A DNA stretch of 64,000 bases from Closterium sp. NIES-65 (GCA_948144175.1 CANXME010002468.1:154517-218516); one strand, 5' to 3'; shown: positions 33,881 to 48,700, numbered from the stretch's first letter. The notes: generated by a model from the letters alone, not told the origin. Numbers and translations: made by a program.

Positions 33881-35343
33881 TTCAATTTTGCACTCGCTAG
33901 GCCCTTGTTGTTGCAATTTTGCACTCGCTAGGCCCTTGTTCTTGCAATTTTGCACACGCTAGGCCCTTGTTCTTTAAATTTTGCACACGCTAGGCCCTTG
34001 TTCTTGCTATTTTGCACATGCTAGGCCCTTGTTCTTCCAGTTTTGCACACGCTAGGCCCTTGTTCTTGAAATTGTGCACTCGCTAGGTCCTTGTTCTTGA
34101 AATATTGCACACGCTAGGCCCTTGTTCTTGCAATTTTGCACACGCTAAGCACTTGTTCTTCCAATTTTGCACTCGCTAGGCCCTTGTTCTTGCAATTTTG
34201 CACTCACTAGGCCCTTGTTCTTGAAATTGTGCACACGCTAGGCCCTTGTTCTTGCAATTTTGCACAAGCTAGGCCCTTGTTCTTCCAATTTTGCACTCGC
34301 TAGGCCCTTGTTCTTGCAATTTTGCACACGCTAGGCCCTTGTTCTTGCAATTTTGCACACGCTAGGCCCTTGTTCTTGAAATTTTGCACTCGCTAGGCCC
34401 TTGTTCTTGAAATTTTGCACATGCTAAGCCCTAGTTCTTGCTATTTTGCACACGCTAGGCCCTTGTTCTTGCAATTTTGCACACGCTAGGCACTTGTTCT
34501 TGCAATTTTGCACACGCTAGGCACTTGTTCTTCCAATTTTGCACTCGCTAGGCCCTTGTTCTTGCAATTTTGCACACGCTAGGCCCTTGTTCTTGCAATT
34601 TTGCACACGCTAGGCCCTTGTTCTTCCAATTTTGCACACGCTATGCCCTTGTTGTTGCAATTTTGCACTCGCTAGGCCCTTGTTCTTGCAATTTTGCACA
34701 CGCTAGGCCCTTGTTCTTTAAAGTTTGCACACGCTAGGCCCTTGTTCTTGCTATTTTGCACATGCTAGGCCCTTGTTCTTCCAGTTTTGCACACGCTAGG
34801 CCCTTGTTCTTGAAATTGTGCACTCGCTAGGTCCTTGTTCTTGAAATTTTGCACACGCTAGGCCCTTGTTCTTGCTATTTTGCACACACTAGGCCCTTGT
34901 TCTTGCAAGTTTTCACACGCTAGGCCCTTGCTCTTGCAATTTTGCACATGCTAGGCCATTGTTCTTGCAATTTTGCACGCGCTAGGCCCTTGTTCTTGCT
35001 ATTTTGTACACGCTAGGCCCTTGTTCTTGCTATTTTGCACACGCTAGGCCCTTGTTGTTGCAATTTTGCACACGCTAGGCCCTTGCTCTTGAAAATTTGC
35101 ACATGCTTGGCCCTTGTTCTTGAAATTTTGCACACGCTAGGCCCTTGTCCTTGCTATTTTGCACACGCTAGGCCCTTGTTCTTCCAACTCTGCACTCGCT
35201 AGGCCCTTGTTCTTGAAATATTGCACACGCTAGGCCCTTGTTCTTGCAATTTTGCACACGCTAGGCACTTGTTCTTCCAATTTTGCACTCGCTAGGCCCT
35301 TGTTCTTGCAATTTTGCACTCACTAGGCCCTTGTTCTTGAAAT

Positions 35344-37389
35344 TGTGCACACGCTAGGCCCTTGTTCTTGCAATTTTGCACAAGCTAGGCCCATGTTCTT
35401 CCAATTTTGCACTCGCTAGGCTCTTGTTCTTGCAATTTTGCACACGCTAGGCCCTTGTTCTTGCAATTTTGCACACGCTAGGCCCTTGCTCTGGAAATTT
35501 TGCACTTGCTAGGCCCTTGTTCTTGAAATTTTGCACACGCTAGGCCCTTGTCCTTGCTATTTTGCACACGCTAGGCCCTTGTTCTTCCAATTCTGCACTC
35601 GCTAGGCCCTTGTTCTTGAAATATTGCACACGCTAGGCCCTTGTTCTTGCAATTTTGCACACGCTAGGCACTTGTTCTTCCAATTTTGCTCTCGCTAGGC
35701 CCTTGTTCTTGCAATTTTGCACTCGCTAGGCATTTGTTCTTCCAATTTTGCACACGCTAGGCCCTTGTTTTTGCAATTTTGCACACACTAGGCCCTTGTT
35801 CTTGCAATTTTGCACACGCTAGGCCCTTGTTCTTGTAATTTTGAACTCGCTAGGTCCTTGTTCTTGAGATTTTGCACACGCTAGGCCCTTGTTCTTGCAC
35901 TTTTGCACACGCTAGGCACTTGTTCTTCCAATTTTGCACTCGCTAGGCCCTTCTTCTTGAAATGTTGCACACGCTAGGCCCTTGTTCTTGCAATTTTGCA
36001 CACGCTAGGCACTTGTTTTTCCAATTTTGCACTCGCTAGGCCCTTGTTCTTGCAATTTTGCACTCACTAGGCCCTTGTTCTTGAAATTGTGCACACGCTA
36101 GGCCCTTGTTCTTGCAATTTTGCACACGCTAGGCCCTTGTTCTTGCAAATTTGCACACGCTAGGCCCTTGTTCTTGCAATTTTGCACTCACTAGGCCCTT
36201 GTTCTTGCAATTTTGCACACGCTAGGCCCTTGTTCTTGCAATTTTGCACTCGCTAGGCCCTTGTTCTTGAAATTTTGCACACGCCAGGCCCTTGTCCTTG
36301 CTATTTTGCACACGCTAGGCCCTTGTTCTTCCAATTCTGCACTCACTAGGCCCTTGTTCTTGAAATTGTGCACACGCTAGGCCCTTGTTCTTGCAATTTT
36401 GCACAAGCTAGGCCCATGTTCTTCCAATTTTGCACTCGCTAGGCTCTTGTTCTTGCAATTTTGCACACGCTAGGCCCTTGTTCTTGCAATTTTGCACACG
36501 CTAGGCCCTTGCTCTGGAAATTTTGCACTTGCTAGGCCCTTGTTCTTGAAATTTTGCACACGCTAGGCCCTTGTCCTTGCTATTTTGCACACGCTAGGCC
36601 CTTGTTCTTCCAATTCTGCACTCGCTAGGCCCTTGTTCTTGAAATATTGCACACGCTAGGCCCTTGTTCTTGCAATTTTGCACACGCTAGGCACTTGTTC
36701 TTCCAATTTTGCTCTCGCTAGGCCCTTGTTCTTGCAATTTTGCACTCGCTAGGCATTTGTTCTTCCAATTTTGCACACGCTAGGCCCTTGTTTTTGCAAT
36801 TTTGCACACACTAGGCCCTTGTTCTTGCAATTTTGCACACGCTAGGCCCTTGTTCTTGTAATTTTGAACTCGCTAGGTCCTTGTTCTTGAGATTTTGCAC
36901 ACGCTAGGCCCTTGTTCTTGCACTTTTGCACACGCTAGGCACTTGTTCTTCCAATTTTGCACTCGCTAGGCCCTTCTTCTTGAAATGTTGCACACGCTAG
37001 GCCCTTGTTCTTGCAATTTTGCACACGCTAGGCACTTGTTTTTCCAATTTTGCACTCGCTAGGCCCTTGTTCTTGCAATTTTGCACTCACTAGGCCCTTG
37101 TTCTTGAAATTGTGCACACGCTAGGCCCTTGTTCTTGCAATTTTGCACACGCTAGGCCCTTGTTCTTGCAAATTTGCACACGCTAGGCCCTTGTTCTTGC
37201 AATTTTGCACTCACTAGGCCCTTGTTCTTGCAATTTTGCACACGCTAGGCCCTTGTTCTTGCAATTTTGCACTCGCTAGGCCCTTGTTCTTGAAATTTTG
37301 CACACGCCAGGCCCTTGTCCTTGCTATTTTGCACACGCTAGGCCCTTGTTCTTCCAATTCTGCACTCACTAGGCCCTTGTTCTTGAAAT
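35344..37389 (+). repeat. 1,023-bp tandem duplication (33 units)
   Basis: 35344-36366 is repeated at 36367-37389. Markers shared at +1023 are GGCCCATGTTCTTCC (35391 area and 36414 area), TTCTTGAGATTTTGC and GGCACTTGTTTTTCC. Confidence 0.87.
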
Positions 37390-38700
37390 ATTGCACACGC
37401 TAGGCCCTTGTTCTTGCAATTTTGCACACGCTAGGCACTTGTTCTTCCAATTTTGCTCTCGCTAGGCCCTTGTTCTTGCAATTTTTTACTCGCTAGGCCC
37501 TTGTTCTTCCAATTTTGCACACGCTAGGCCCTTGTTTTTGCAATTTTGCACACACTAGGCCCTTGTTCTTGCAACTTTGCACACGCTAGGCCCTTGTTCT
37601 TGCAATTTTGAACTCGCTAGGTCCTTGTTCTTGAAATTTTGCACACGCTAGGCCCTTGTTCTTGCACTTTTGCACACGCTTGGCACTTGTTCTTCCAATT
37701 TTGCACTCGCTAGGCCCTTCTTCTTGAAATGTTGCACACGTTAGGCCCTTGTTCTTGCAATTTTGCAAACGCTAGGCACTTGTTCTTCCAATTTTGCACT
37801 CGCTAGGCCCTTGTTCTTGCAATTTTGCACTCACTAGGCCCTTGTTCTTGAAATTCTGCACACGCTAGGCCCTTGTTCTTGCAATTTTGCACATGCTAGG
37901 CCCTTGTTCTTGCAAATTTGCACACGCTAGGCCCTTGTTCTTGCAATTTTGCACTCACTAGGCCCTTGTTCTTGCAATTTTGCACACGCTAGGCCCTTGT
38001 TCTTGCAATTTTGCACTCGCTAGGCCCTTGTTCTTGAAATTTTGCACACGCCAGGCCCTTGTCCTTGCTATTTTGCACACGCTAGGCCCTTGTTCTTCCA
38101 ATTCTGCACTCACTAGGCCCTTGTTCTTGAAATATTGCACACGCTAGGCCCTTGTTCTTGCAATTTTGCACACGCTAAGCACTTGTTCTTCCAATTTTGC
38201 ACTCGCTAGGCCCTTGTTCTTGCAATTTTGCACACGCTAGGCACTTGTTCTTCCAATTTTGCTCTCGCTAGGCCCTTGTTCTTGCAATTTTTTACTCGCT
38301 AGGCCCTTGTTCTTCCAATTTTGCACACGCTAGGCCCTTGTTTTTGCAATTTTGCACACACTAGGCCCTTGTTCTTGCAACTTTGCACACGCTAGGCCCT
38401 TGTTCTTGCAATTTTGAACTCGCTAGGTCCTTGTTCTTGAAATTTTGCACACGCTAGGCCCTTGTTCTTGCACTTTTGCACACGCTTGGCACTTGTTCTT
38501 CCAATTTTGCACTCGCTAGGCCCTTCTTCTTGAAATTTTGCACACGTTAGGCCCTTGTTCTTGCAATTTTGCAAACGCTAGGCACTTGTTCTTCCAATTT
38601 TGCACCCGCTAGGCCCTTGTTCTTGCAATTTTGCACTCACTAGGCCCTTGTTCTTGAAATTGTGCACACGCTAGGCCCTTGTTCTTGCAATTTTTCACAC
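37200..38700 (+). repeat. 744/806-bp duplication (24, then 26 units)
   Basis: About 37200-37430 recurs at +744 bp. About 37440-37900 recurs at +806 because two units are inserted in the later copy near 38180-38240. Shared rare strings include GCACACGCTTGGCACTTG and GCAAACGCTAGGCAC. Confidence 0.82.
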
Positions 38701-41029
38701 GCTAGGCCCTTGTTCTTGCAATTTTGCACTCACTAGGCCCTTGTTCTTGCAATTTTGCACACGCTAGGCACTTAATCTTCCAATTTTGCACTCGCTAGGC
38801 CCTTGTTCTTGCAATGTTGCACTCGCTAGGCCCTTGTTCTTGCAATTTTGCACTCGCTAGGCCCTTGTTCTTCCAATTTTGCACTCGCTAGGCCCTTGTT
38901 CTTGAAATTTTGCACATGCTAGGCCATAATTCTTGCTATTTTGCACACGCTAGGCACTTGTTCTTGCAATTTTGCACACGCTAGGCACTTGTTCTTCCAA
39001 TTTTGCACTCGCTAGGCCCTCGTTCTTGCAATTTTGCACTCGCCAGGCCCTTGTTCTTTGAATTTTGCACACACTAGGCCCTTGTTCTTGCTATTTTGCA
39101 CGCGCTAGGCCCTTGTTCGTGAAATTTTGCACACGCTAGGCTCTTGTTCTTGCAATTTTGCACTCGCTAGGCCCTTGTTCTTGCTACTTTGCACACGCTA
39201 GGCCCTTGTTCTTCCAATTTTGCACATGCTAGGCCCTTGTTCTTGAAATTTTGCACATGCTTGGCCCTTGTTCTTGAAATTTTGCACGTGCTTGGCCCTT
39301 GTTCTTCCAATTTTGCACACGCTAGGACCTTGTTGTTGCAATTTTGCACTCGCTAGGCCCTTGTTCTTGCAATTTTGCACACGCTAGGCACTTGTTCTTC
39401 CAATTTTGCACTCGCTAGGCCCTTGTTCTTGCAATTTTGCACTCGCTAGGCCCTTGTTCTTGGAATTTTGCACACACTAGGCCCTTGTTCTTGCTATTTT
39501 GCACGCGCTAGGCTCTTGTTCGTGAAATTTTGCACACGCTAGGCTCTTGTTCTTGAAATTTTGCACTCGCTAGGCCCTTGTTCTTGCTACTTTGCACACG
39601 CTAGGCCCTTGTTCTTCCACATTTGCACATGCTAGGCCCTTGTTCTTGAAATTATGCACATGCTTGGCCCTTGTTCTTGAAATTTTGCACGTGCTTGGCC
39701 CTTGTTCTTCCAATTTTGCACACGCTAGGCCCTTGTTGTTGCAATTTTGCACTCGCTAGGCCCTTGTTCTTGCAATTTTGCACACGCTAGGCCCTTGTTC
39801 TTCCAATTTTGCACACACTAGGCCCTTGTTCTTGCTATTTTGAACACGCTAGGCCCTTGTTCTTTAAATTTTGCACACGCTAGGCCCTTGTTCTTGCTAT
39901 TTTGCACATGCTAGGCCCTTGTTCTTCCAGTTTTGCACACGCTAGGCCCTTGTTCTTGAAATTGTGCACGCGCTAGGTCCTTGTTCTTGAAATTTTGCAC
40001 ACGCTAGGCCCTTGTTCTTGCTATTTTGCACACACTAGGCCCTTGTTCTTGCAAGTTTTCACATGCTAGGCCCTTGCTCTTGCAATTTTGCACATGCTAG
40101 GCCATTGTTCTTGCAATTTTGCACACGCTAGGCCCTTGTTCTTGCTATTTTGCACACGCTAGGCCCTTGTTCTTGTTATTTTGCACACGCTAGGCCCTTG
40201 TTCTTGCAATTTTGCACAGGCTAGGCCCTTGCTCTTGAAAATTTGCACTCTCTAGGCCCTTATTCTTGAAATTTTGCACACGCTAGGCCCTTGTCCTTGC
40301 TATTTTGCACACGCTAGGCCCTTGTTCTTCCAACTCTGCACTCGCTAGGCCCTTGTTCTTGAAATATTGCACACGCTAGGCCCTTGTTCTTGCAATTTTG
40401 CACACGCTAGGCACTTGTTCTTCCAATTTTGCACTCGCTAGGCCCTTGTTCTTGCAATTTTGCACTCACTAGGCCCTTGTTCTTGAAATTGTGCACACGC
40501 TAGGCCCTTGTTCTTGCAATTTTGCACAAGCTAGGCCCTTGTTCTTCCAATTTTGCACTCGCTAGGCCCTTGTTCTTGCAAATTTGCACACGCTAGGCCC
40601 TTGTTCTTGCAATTTGGCACACGCTAGGCCCTTGTTCTTGAAATTTTGCACTCGCTAGGCCCTTGTTCTTGAAATTTTGCACATGCTAGGCCCTAATTCT
40701 TGCTTTTTTGCACACGCTAGGCCCTTGTTCTTCCAATTTTGCACTCGCTAGGCCCTTGTTCTTGCAAATTTGCACACGCTAGGCACTTGTTCTTGCAATT
40801 TTGCACACGCTAGGCCCTTGTTCTTGAAATTTTGCACACGCTAGGCCCTTGTTCTTGAAATTTTGCACATGCTAGGCCCTAGTTCTTGCTATTTTGCACA
40901 CGCTAAGCCCTTGTCCTTGCTATTTTGCACACGCTAGGCCCTTGTTCTTCCAATTCTGCACTCGCTAGGCCCTTGTTCTTGAAATATTGCACACGCTAGG
41001 CCCTTGTTCTTGCAATTTTGCACACGCTA

Positions 41030-42760
41030 GGCACTTGTTCTTCCAATTTTGCTCTCGCTAGGCCCTTGTTCTTGCAATTTTTTACTCGCTAGGCCCTTGT
41101 TCTTCCAATTTTGCACACGCTAGGCCCTTGTTTTTGCAATTTTGCACATACTAGGCCCTTGTTCTTGCAATTTTGCACACGCTAGGCCCTTGTTCTTGCA
41201 ATTTTGAACTCGCTAGGTCCTTGTTCTTTAAATTTTGCACACGCTAGGCCCTTGTTCTTGCACTTTTGCACACGCTAGGCACTTGTTCTTCCAATTTTGA
41301 CCTCGCTAAGCCCTTCTTCTTGAAATGTTGCACACGCTAGGCCCTTGTTCTTGCAATTTTGCACACGCTAGGCACTTGTTCTTCCAATTTTGCACTCGCT
41401 AGGCCCTTGTTCTTGCAATTTTGCACACGCTAGGCCCTTGTTCTTGAAATTTTGCACTCGCTAGGCCCTTGTTCTTGCAATTTTGCACATGCTAGGCCCT
41501 AGTTCTTGCTATTTTGCACAAGCTAGGCCCTTGTTCTTCCAATTTTGCACTCGCTAGGCCCTTGTTCTTGCAAATTTGCACACGCTAGGCCCTTGTTCTT
41601 GCAATTTTGCACACGCTAGGCCCTTGTTCTTGAAATTTTGCACACGCTAGGCCCTTGTTCTTGAAATTTTGCACATGCTAGGCCCTAGTTCTTGCTATTT
41701 TGCACACGCTAGGCCCTTGTCCTTGCTATTTTGCACACGCTAGGCCCTTGTTCTTCCAATTCTACACTCGCTAGGCCCTTGTTCTTGAAATATTGCACAC
41801 GCTAGGCCCTTGTTCTTGCAATTTTGCACACGCTAGGCACTTGTTCTTCCAATTTTGCTCTCGCTAGGCCCTTGTTCTTGCAATTTTTTACTCGCTAGGC
41901 CCTTGTTCTTCCAATTTTGCACACGCTAGGCCCTTGTTTTTGCAATTTTGCACACACTAGGCCCTTGTTCTTGCAATTTTGCACACGCTAGGCCCTTGTT
42001 CTTGCAATTTTGAACTCGCTAGGTCCTTGTTCTTGAAATTTTGCACAGGCTAGGCCCTTGTTCTTGCACGTTTGCACACGCTAGGCACTTGTTTTTCCAA
42101 TTTTGACCTCGCTAAGCCCTTCTTCTTGAAATGTTGCACACGCTAGGCCCTTGTTCTTGCAATTTTGCACACGCTAGGCACTTGTTCTTCCAATTTTGCA
42201 CTCGCTAGGCCCTTGTTCTTGCAATTTTGCACTCACTAGGCCCTTGTTCTTGCAAGTTTTCACACGCTAGGTCCTTGTTCTTGAAATATTGCACACGCTA
42301 GGCCCTTGTTCTTGCAATTTTGCACACGCTAGGCACTTGTTCTTCCAATTTTGCTCTCGCTAGGCCCTTGTTCTTGCAATTTTTTACTCGCTAGGCCCTT
42401 GTTCTTCCAATTTTGCACACGCTAGGCCCTTGTTTTTGCAATTTTGCACACACTAGGCCCTTGTTCTTGCAATTTTGCACACGCTAGGCCCTTGTTCTTG
42501 CAATTTTGAACTCGCTAGGTCCTTGTTCTTGAAATTTTGCACAGGCTAGGCCCTTGTTCTTGCACGTTTGCACACGCTAGGCACTTGTTTTTCCAATTTT
42601 GACCTCGCTAAGCCCTTCTTCTTGAAATGTTGCACACGCTAGGCCCTTGTTCTTGCAATTTTGCACACGCTAGGCACTTGTTCTTCCAATTTTGCACTCG
42701 CTAGGCCCTTGTTCTTGCAATTTTGCACTCACTAGGCCCTTGTTCTTGCAAGTTTGCACA
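41030..42760 (+). repeat. Three-copy stepwise duplication, offsets 806 and 496 bp
   Basis: The rare unit GACCTCGCTAAGCCC starts at 41299, 42105 and 42601 (806 = 26 units, 496 = 16 units). The strings around each, including AATTTTTTACTCGC, are also shared. Copies 2 and 3 share GCACAGGCTAGG and GCACGTTTGC, absent from copy 1, so the 496-bp step is the younger. Confidence 0.85.
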
Positions 42761-45700
42761 CGCTAGGCCCTTGTTCTTGCAATTTTGCACTCGCTAGGCC
42801 CTTGTTCTTGCAATTTTGCACACGCTAGGCACTTGTTCTTCCAATTTTGCACTCGCTGGGCCCTTGTTCTTGCAATTTTGCACTCGCTAGGCCCTTGTTC
42901 TTGAACTTTTGCACACGCTAGGCCCTTGTTCTTGCAATTTTGCACTCGCTAGGCCCTTGTTCTTGCAATTTTACACACGCTAGGCACTTGTTCTTCCAAT
43001 TTTGCACTCGCTAGGCCCTTGTTCTTGCAATTTTACACACGCTAGGCACTTGTTCTTCCAATTTTGCACACGCTAGGCCCTTGTTCTTGCAATTTTACAC
43101 ACGCTAGGCACTTGTTCTTCCAATTTTGCACTCGCTAGGCCCTTGTTCTTGCAATTTTGCACTCACTAGGCCCTTGTTCTTGAAATTGTGCACACGCTAG
43201 GCCCTTGTTCTTGCAATTTTGCACACGCTAGGCCTTTGTTCTTGCAAATTTGCACACGCTAGGCCCTTGTTCTTGCAATTTTGCACTCACTAGGCCCTTG
43301 TTCTTGCAATTTTGCACACGCTAGGCCCTTGTTCTTGCAATTTTGCACTCGCTAGGCCCTTGTTCTTGAAATTTTGCACTCGCTAGGCCCTTGTTCTTGC
43401 TATTTTGCACACGCTAGGCCCTTGTTCTTCCAATTTTGCACATGCTAGGCCCTTGCTCTTGAAAGTTTGCACATGCTTGGCCCTTGTTCTTGAAATTTTG
43501 CACGTGCTTGGCCCTTGTTCTTCCAATTTTGCACACGCTACGCCCTTGTTGTTGCAATTTTGCACACGCTAGGCCCTTGTTCTTCCAATTTTGCACACAC
43601 TAGGCCCTTGTTCTTGCAATTTTGCACACGCTAGGCCCTTGTTCTTTAAATTTTGCACACGCTAGGCCCTTGTTCTTGCTATTTTGCACATGCTAGGCCC
43701 TTGTTCTTGAAATTGTGCACTTGCTAGGTCCTTGTTCTTGAAATTTTGCACACGCTAGGCCCTTGTTCTTGCTATTTTGCACATACTAGGCCCTTGTTCT
43801 TGCAATTTTTCACACGCTAGGCCCTTGCTCTTGCAATTTTGCACACGCTAGGCCATTGTTCTTGCAATTTTGCACGCGCTAGGCCCTTGTACTTGCTATT
43901 TCGCACACGCTAGGCCCTTGTTCTTGCTATTTTGCACAGGCTAGGCCCTTGTTCTTGCAATTTTGCACACGCTAGGCCCATGCTCTTGAAAATTTGCACA
44001 CGCTAGGCCCTTGTTCTTGAAATTTTGCACATGCTAGGCCATTGTCCTTGCTATTTTGCACACGCTAGGCCCTTGTTCTTCCAATTCTGCACTCGCTAGG
44101 CCCTTGTTCTTTGAATATTGCACATGCTAGGCCCTTGTTCTTGCAATTTTGCACACGCTAGGCACTTGTTCTTCCAATTTTGCACTCGCTAGGCCCTTGT
44201 TCTTGCAATTTTGCACTCACTAGGCCCTTGTTCTTGAAATTGTGCACACGCTAGGCCCTTGTTCTTGCAATTTTGCACACGCTAGGCCCTTGTTCTTCCA
44301 ATTTTGCACTCGCTAGGCCCTTGTTCTTGCAATTTTGCACACGCTAGGCCCTTGTTCTTGCAATTTTGCACACGCTAGGCCCTTGTTCTTGAAATTTTGC
44401 TCTCGCTAGGCCCTTGTTCTTGAAATTTTGCACATGCTAGGCCCTAGTTCTTGCTATTTTGCACACGCAAGGCCCTTGTTCTTCCAATTTTGCACTCGCT
44501 AGGCCCTTGTTCTTGCAATTGTGCACACGCTAGGCCCTTGTTCTTCCAATTTTGCACTCGCTAGGCCCTTGTTCTTGCAATTTTGCACACGCTAGGCCCT
44601 TGTTCTTGCAATTTTGCACACGCTAGGCCCTTGCTCTTGAAAATTTGCACTCGCTAGGCCCTTGTTCTTGAAATTTTGCACACGCTAGGCCCTTGTCCTT
44701 GCTATTTTGCACACGCTAGGCCCTTGTTCTTCCAATTCTGCACACGCTAGGCCCTTGTTCTTGAAATATTGCACACGCTAGGCCCTTGTTCTTGCAATTT
44801 TGCACACGCTAGGCACTTGTTCTTCCAATTTTGCTCTCGCTAGGCCCTTATTCTTGCAATTTTGCACACGCTAGGCCCTTGTTCTTCCAATTTTGCACAC
44901 GCTAGGCCCTTGTTTTTGCAATTTTGCACACACTAGGCCCTTGTTCTTGCAATTTTGCACACGCTAGGCCCTTGTTCTTGCAATTTTGAACTCGCTAGGT
45001 TCTTGTTCTTGAAATTTTGCACACGCTAGGCCCTTGTTCTTGCACTTTTGCACACGCTAGGCACTTGTTTTTCCAATTTTGCACTCGCTAGGCCCTTCTT
45101 CTTGAAATGTTGCACACGCTAGGCCCTTGTTCTTGCAATTTTGCACACGGTAGGCCCTTGTCCTTGCTATTTTGCACACGCTAGGCCCTTGTTCTTCAAA
45201 TTCTGCACTCGCAAGGCCCTTGTTCTTGAAATGTGGCACACATAGGCACTTGTTCTTCCAATTTTGCACTCGCTAGGCCCTTGTTCTTGTAATTTTGCAC
45301 TCGCTAGGCCCTTGTTCTTGAAATTGTGCACACGCTAGGCCCTTGTTCTTGCAATTTTGCACACGCTAGGCCATTGTTCTTGCAATTTTGCACATGCTAG
45401 GCCCTTGTTCTTCCAATTTTGCACTCGCTAGGCCCTTGTTCTTGCAATTTTGCACACGCTAGGCACTTGTTCTTCCAATTTTGCACTTGCTGGGTCCTTG
45501 TTCTTGCAACTTTGCACTCGCTAGGCCCTTGTTCTTGAACTTTTGCACACGCTAGGCCCTTGTTCATGCAATTTTGCACACGCTAGGCCCTTGTTCTTGC
45601 AAGTTTGCACACGCTAGGCCCTTGTTATTCCAATTTTGCACTCGCTAGACCCTTTTTCATGCAATTTTGCACACGCTAGGCACTTGTTCTTCCAATTTTG

Positions 45701-48700
45701 CACACACTAGGCCCTTGTTCTTGCTATTTTGCACACGCTAGGCCCTTGTTCTTGAAATGTTGCACACGCTAGGCCCTTGTTCTTGCAATTTTGCACACGC
45801 TAGGCCCTTGTTCTTCCAATTTTGCACTCGCTAGGCCCTTGTTCTTGCAATTTTGCACACGCTAGGCCCTTGTTCTTGCAATTTTGCACACGCTAGGCCC
45901 TTGTTCTTGACATTTTGCACTCGCTAGGCCCTTGTTCTTGAAATTTTGCACATGCTAGGCCCTAGTTCTTGCTATTTTGCACACGCTAGGCCCTTGTTCT
46001 TCCAATTTTTTTACTCGCTAGACCTTTGTTCTTCCAATTGTGCACACGCTAGGCCCTTGTTCTTCCAATTTTGCACTCGCTAGGCCCTTGTTCTTGCAAT
46101 TTTGCACACGCTAGGCCCTTGTTCTTGCAATTTTGCACACGCTAGGCCCTTGCTCTTGAAAATTTGCACTCGCTAGGCCCTTGTTCTTGAAATTTTGCAC
46201 ACGCTAGGCCCTTGTCCTTGCTATTTCGCACACGCTAGGCCCTTGTTCTTCCAATTCTGCACTCACGAGGCCCTTGTTCTTGAAATATTGCACACGCTAG
46301 GCCCTTGTTCTTGCAATTTTGCACACGCTAGGCACTTGTTCTTCCAATTTTGCGCACACTAGGCCCTTGTTCTTGCAATTTTGCACACGCTAGGCCCTTG
46401 TTCTTGCAATTTTGATCTCGCTAGGTCCTTGTTCTTGAAATTTTGCACACGGTAGGCCCTTGTTCTTGCACTTTTGCACACGCTAGGCACTTGTTCTTCC
46501 AATTTTGCACTCGCTAGGCCCTTCTTCTTGAAATGTTGCACACGCTAGGCCCTTGTTCTTGCAATTTTGCACATGCTAGGCACTTGTTCTTCCAATTTTA
46601 AACTCGCTAGGCCCTTGTTCTTGCAATTTTGCACTCACTAGGCCCTTGTTCTTGAAATTGTGCACACGCTAGGCCCTTGTTCTTGCAATTTTGCACACGC
46701 TAGGCCCTTGTTCTTGCAAATTTGCACACGCTAGGCCCTTGTTCTTGCAATTTTGCACTCGCTAGGCCCTTGTTCTTGCAATTTTGCACACGCTAGGCAT
46801 TTGTTCTTCCAATTTTGCACTCGCTAGGCCCTTGTTCTTGCAATTTTGCACTCGCTAGGCCCTTGTTCTTGAACGTTTGCACACGCTAGGCCCTTGTTCT
46901 TGGAATTTTGCACACACTAGGCCCTTGTTCTTGCTATTTTGCACTCGCTAGGCCCTTGTTCGTGAAATTTTGCACACGCTAGGCTATTATTCTTGAAATT
47001 TTGCACTCGCTAGGCCCTTGTTCTTGCTACTTTGCACACGCTAGGCCCTTGTTCTTCCAAGTTTGCACATGCTAGGCCCTTGTTCTTGAAATTTTGCACA
47101 TGCTTGACCCTTGTTCTTGAAATTTTGCACGTGCTTGGCCCTTGTTCTTCCAATTTTGCACACGCTAGGCCCTTGTTGTTGCAATTTTGCACTCGCTAGG
47201 CCCTTGTTCTTGCAATTTTGCACACGCTAGGCCCTTGTTCTTCCATTTTTGCACACACTAGGCCCTTGTTCTTGCTATTTTGCACACGCTAGGCCCTTGT
47301 TCTTGCTATTTTGCACATGCTAGGCCCTTGTTCTTGCTATTTTGCACATGCTAGGCCCTTGTTCTTCCAGTTTTGCACACGCTAGGCCCTTGTTCTTGAA
47401 ATTGTGCACTCGCTAGGTCCTTGTTCTTGAAATTTTGCACACGCTAGGCCCTTGTTCTTGCTATTTTGCACACACTAGGCCCTTGTTCTTGCAATTTTTC
47501 ACACGCTAGGCCCTTGCTCTTGCAATTTTGCACACGCTAGGCCCTTGTTCTTGCTATTTTGCACACGCTAGGCCCTTGTTCTTGCTATTCTGCACACGCT
47601 AGGCCCTTGTTCTTGCAATTTTGCACACGCTAGGCCCTTGCTCTTGAAAATTTGCACTCTCTAGGCCCTTGTTCTTGAAATTTTGCACACGCTAGGCCCT
47701 TGTCCTTGCTATATTGCACACGCTAGGCCCTTGTTCCTCCAATTCTGCACTCGCTAGGCCCTTGTTCTTGAAATATTGCACACGCTAGGCCCTTGTTCTT
47801 GCAATTTTGCACACACTTGGCACTTGTTCTTCCAATTTTGCACTCGCTAGGCCCTTGTTCTTGCAATTTTGCACTCACTAGGCCCTTGTTCTTGAAATTG
47901 TGCAAACGCTAGGCCCTTGTTCTTGCAATTTTGCACAAGCTAGGCCCTTGTTCTTCCAATTTTGCACTCGCTAGGCCCTTGTTCTTGCAATTTTGCACAC
48001 GCTAGGCCCTTGTTCTTGCAATTTTGCACACGCTAGGCCCTTGTTCTTGAAATTTTGCACTCGCTAGGCCCTTGTTCTTGAAATTTTGCACATGCTAGGC
48101 CCTAGTTCTTGCTATTTTGCACACGCTAGGCCCTTGTTCTTCCAATTTTGCACTCGCTAGGCCCTTGTTCTTGCAATTGTGCACACGCTAGGCCCTTGTT
48201 CTTCCAATTTTGTACTTGCTAGGCCCTTGTTCTTGCAATTGTGCACACGCTAGGCCCTTGTTCTTGCAATTTTGCACACGCTAGGCCCTTGTCCTTGCTA
48301 TTTTGCACACGCTAGGCCCTTGTTCTTCCAATTCTGCACTCGCTAGGCCCTTGTTCTTGAAATATTGCACACGCTAGGCCCTTGTTCTTGCAATTTTGCA
48401 CACGCTAGGCACTTGTTCTTCCAATTTTGCTCTCGCTAGGCCCTTGTTCTTGCAATTTTGCACTCGCTAGGCATTTGTTCTTCCAATTTTGCACACGCTA
48501 GGCCCTTGTTTTTGCAATTTTGCACACACTAGGCCCTTGTTCTTGCAATTGTGCACACGCTAGGCCCTTGTTCTTGCAATTTTGAACTCGCTAGGTCCTT
48601 GTTCTTGAAATTTTGCACACGCTAGGCCCTTGTTCTTGCATTTTTGCACACGCTAGGCACTTGTTCTTCCAATTTTGCACTCGCTAGGCCCTTCTTCTTG

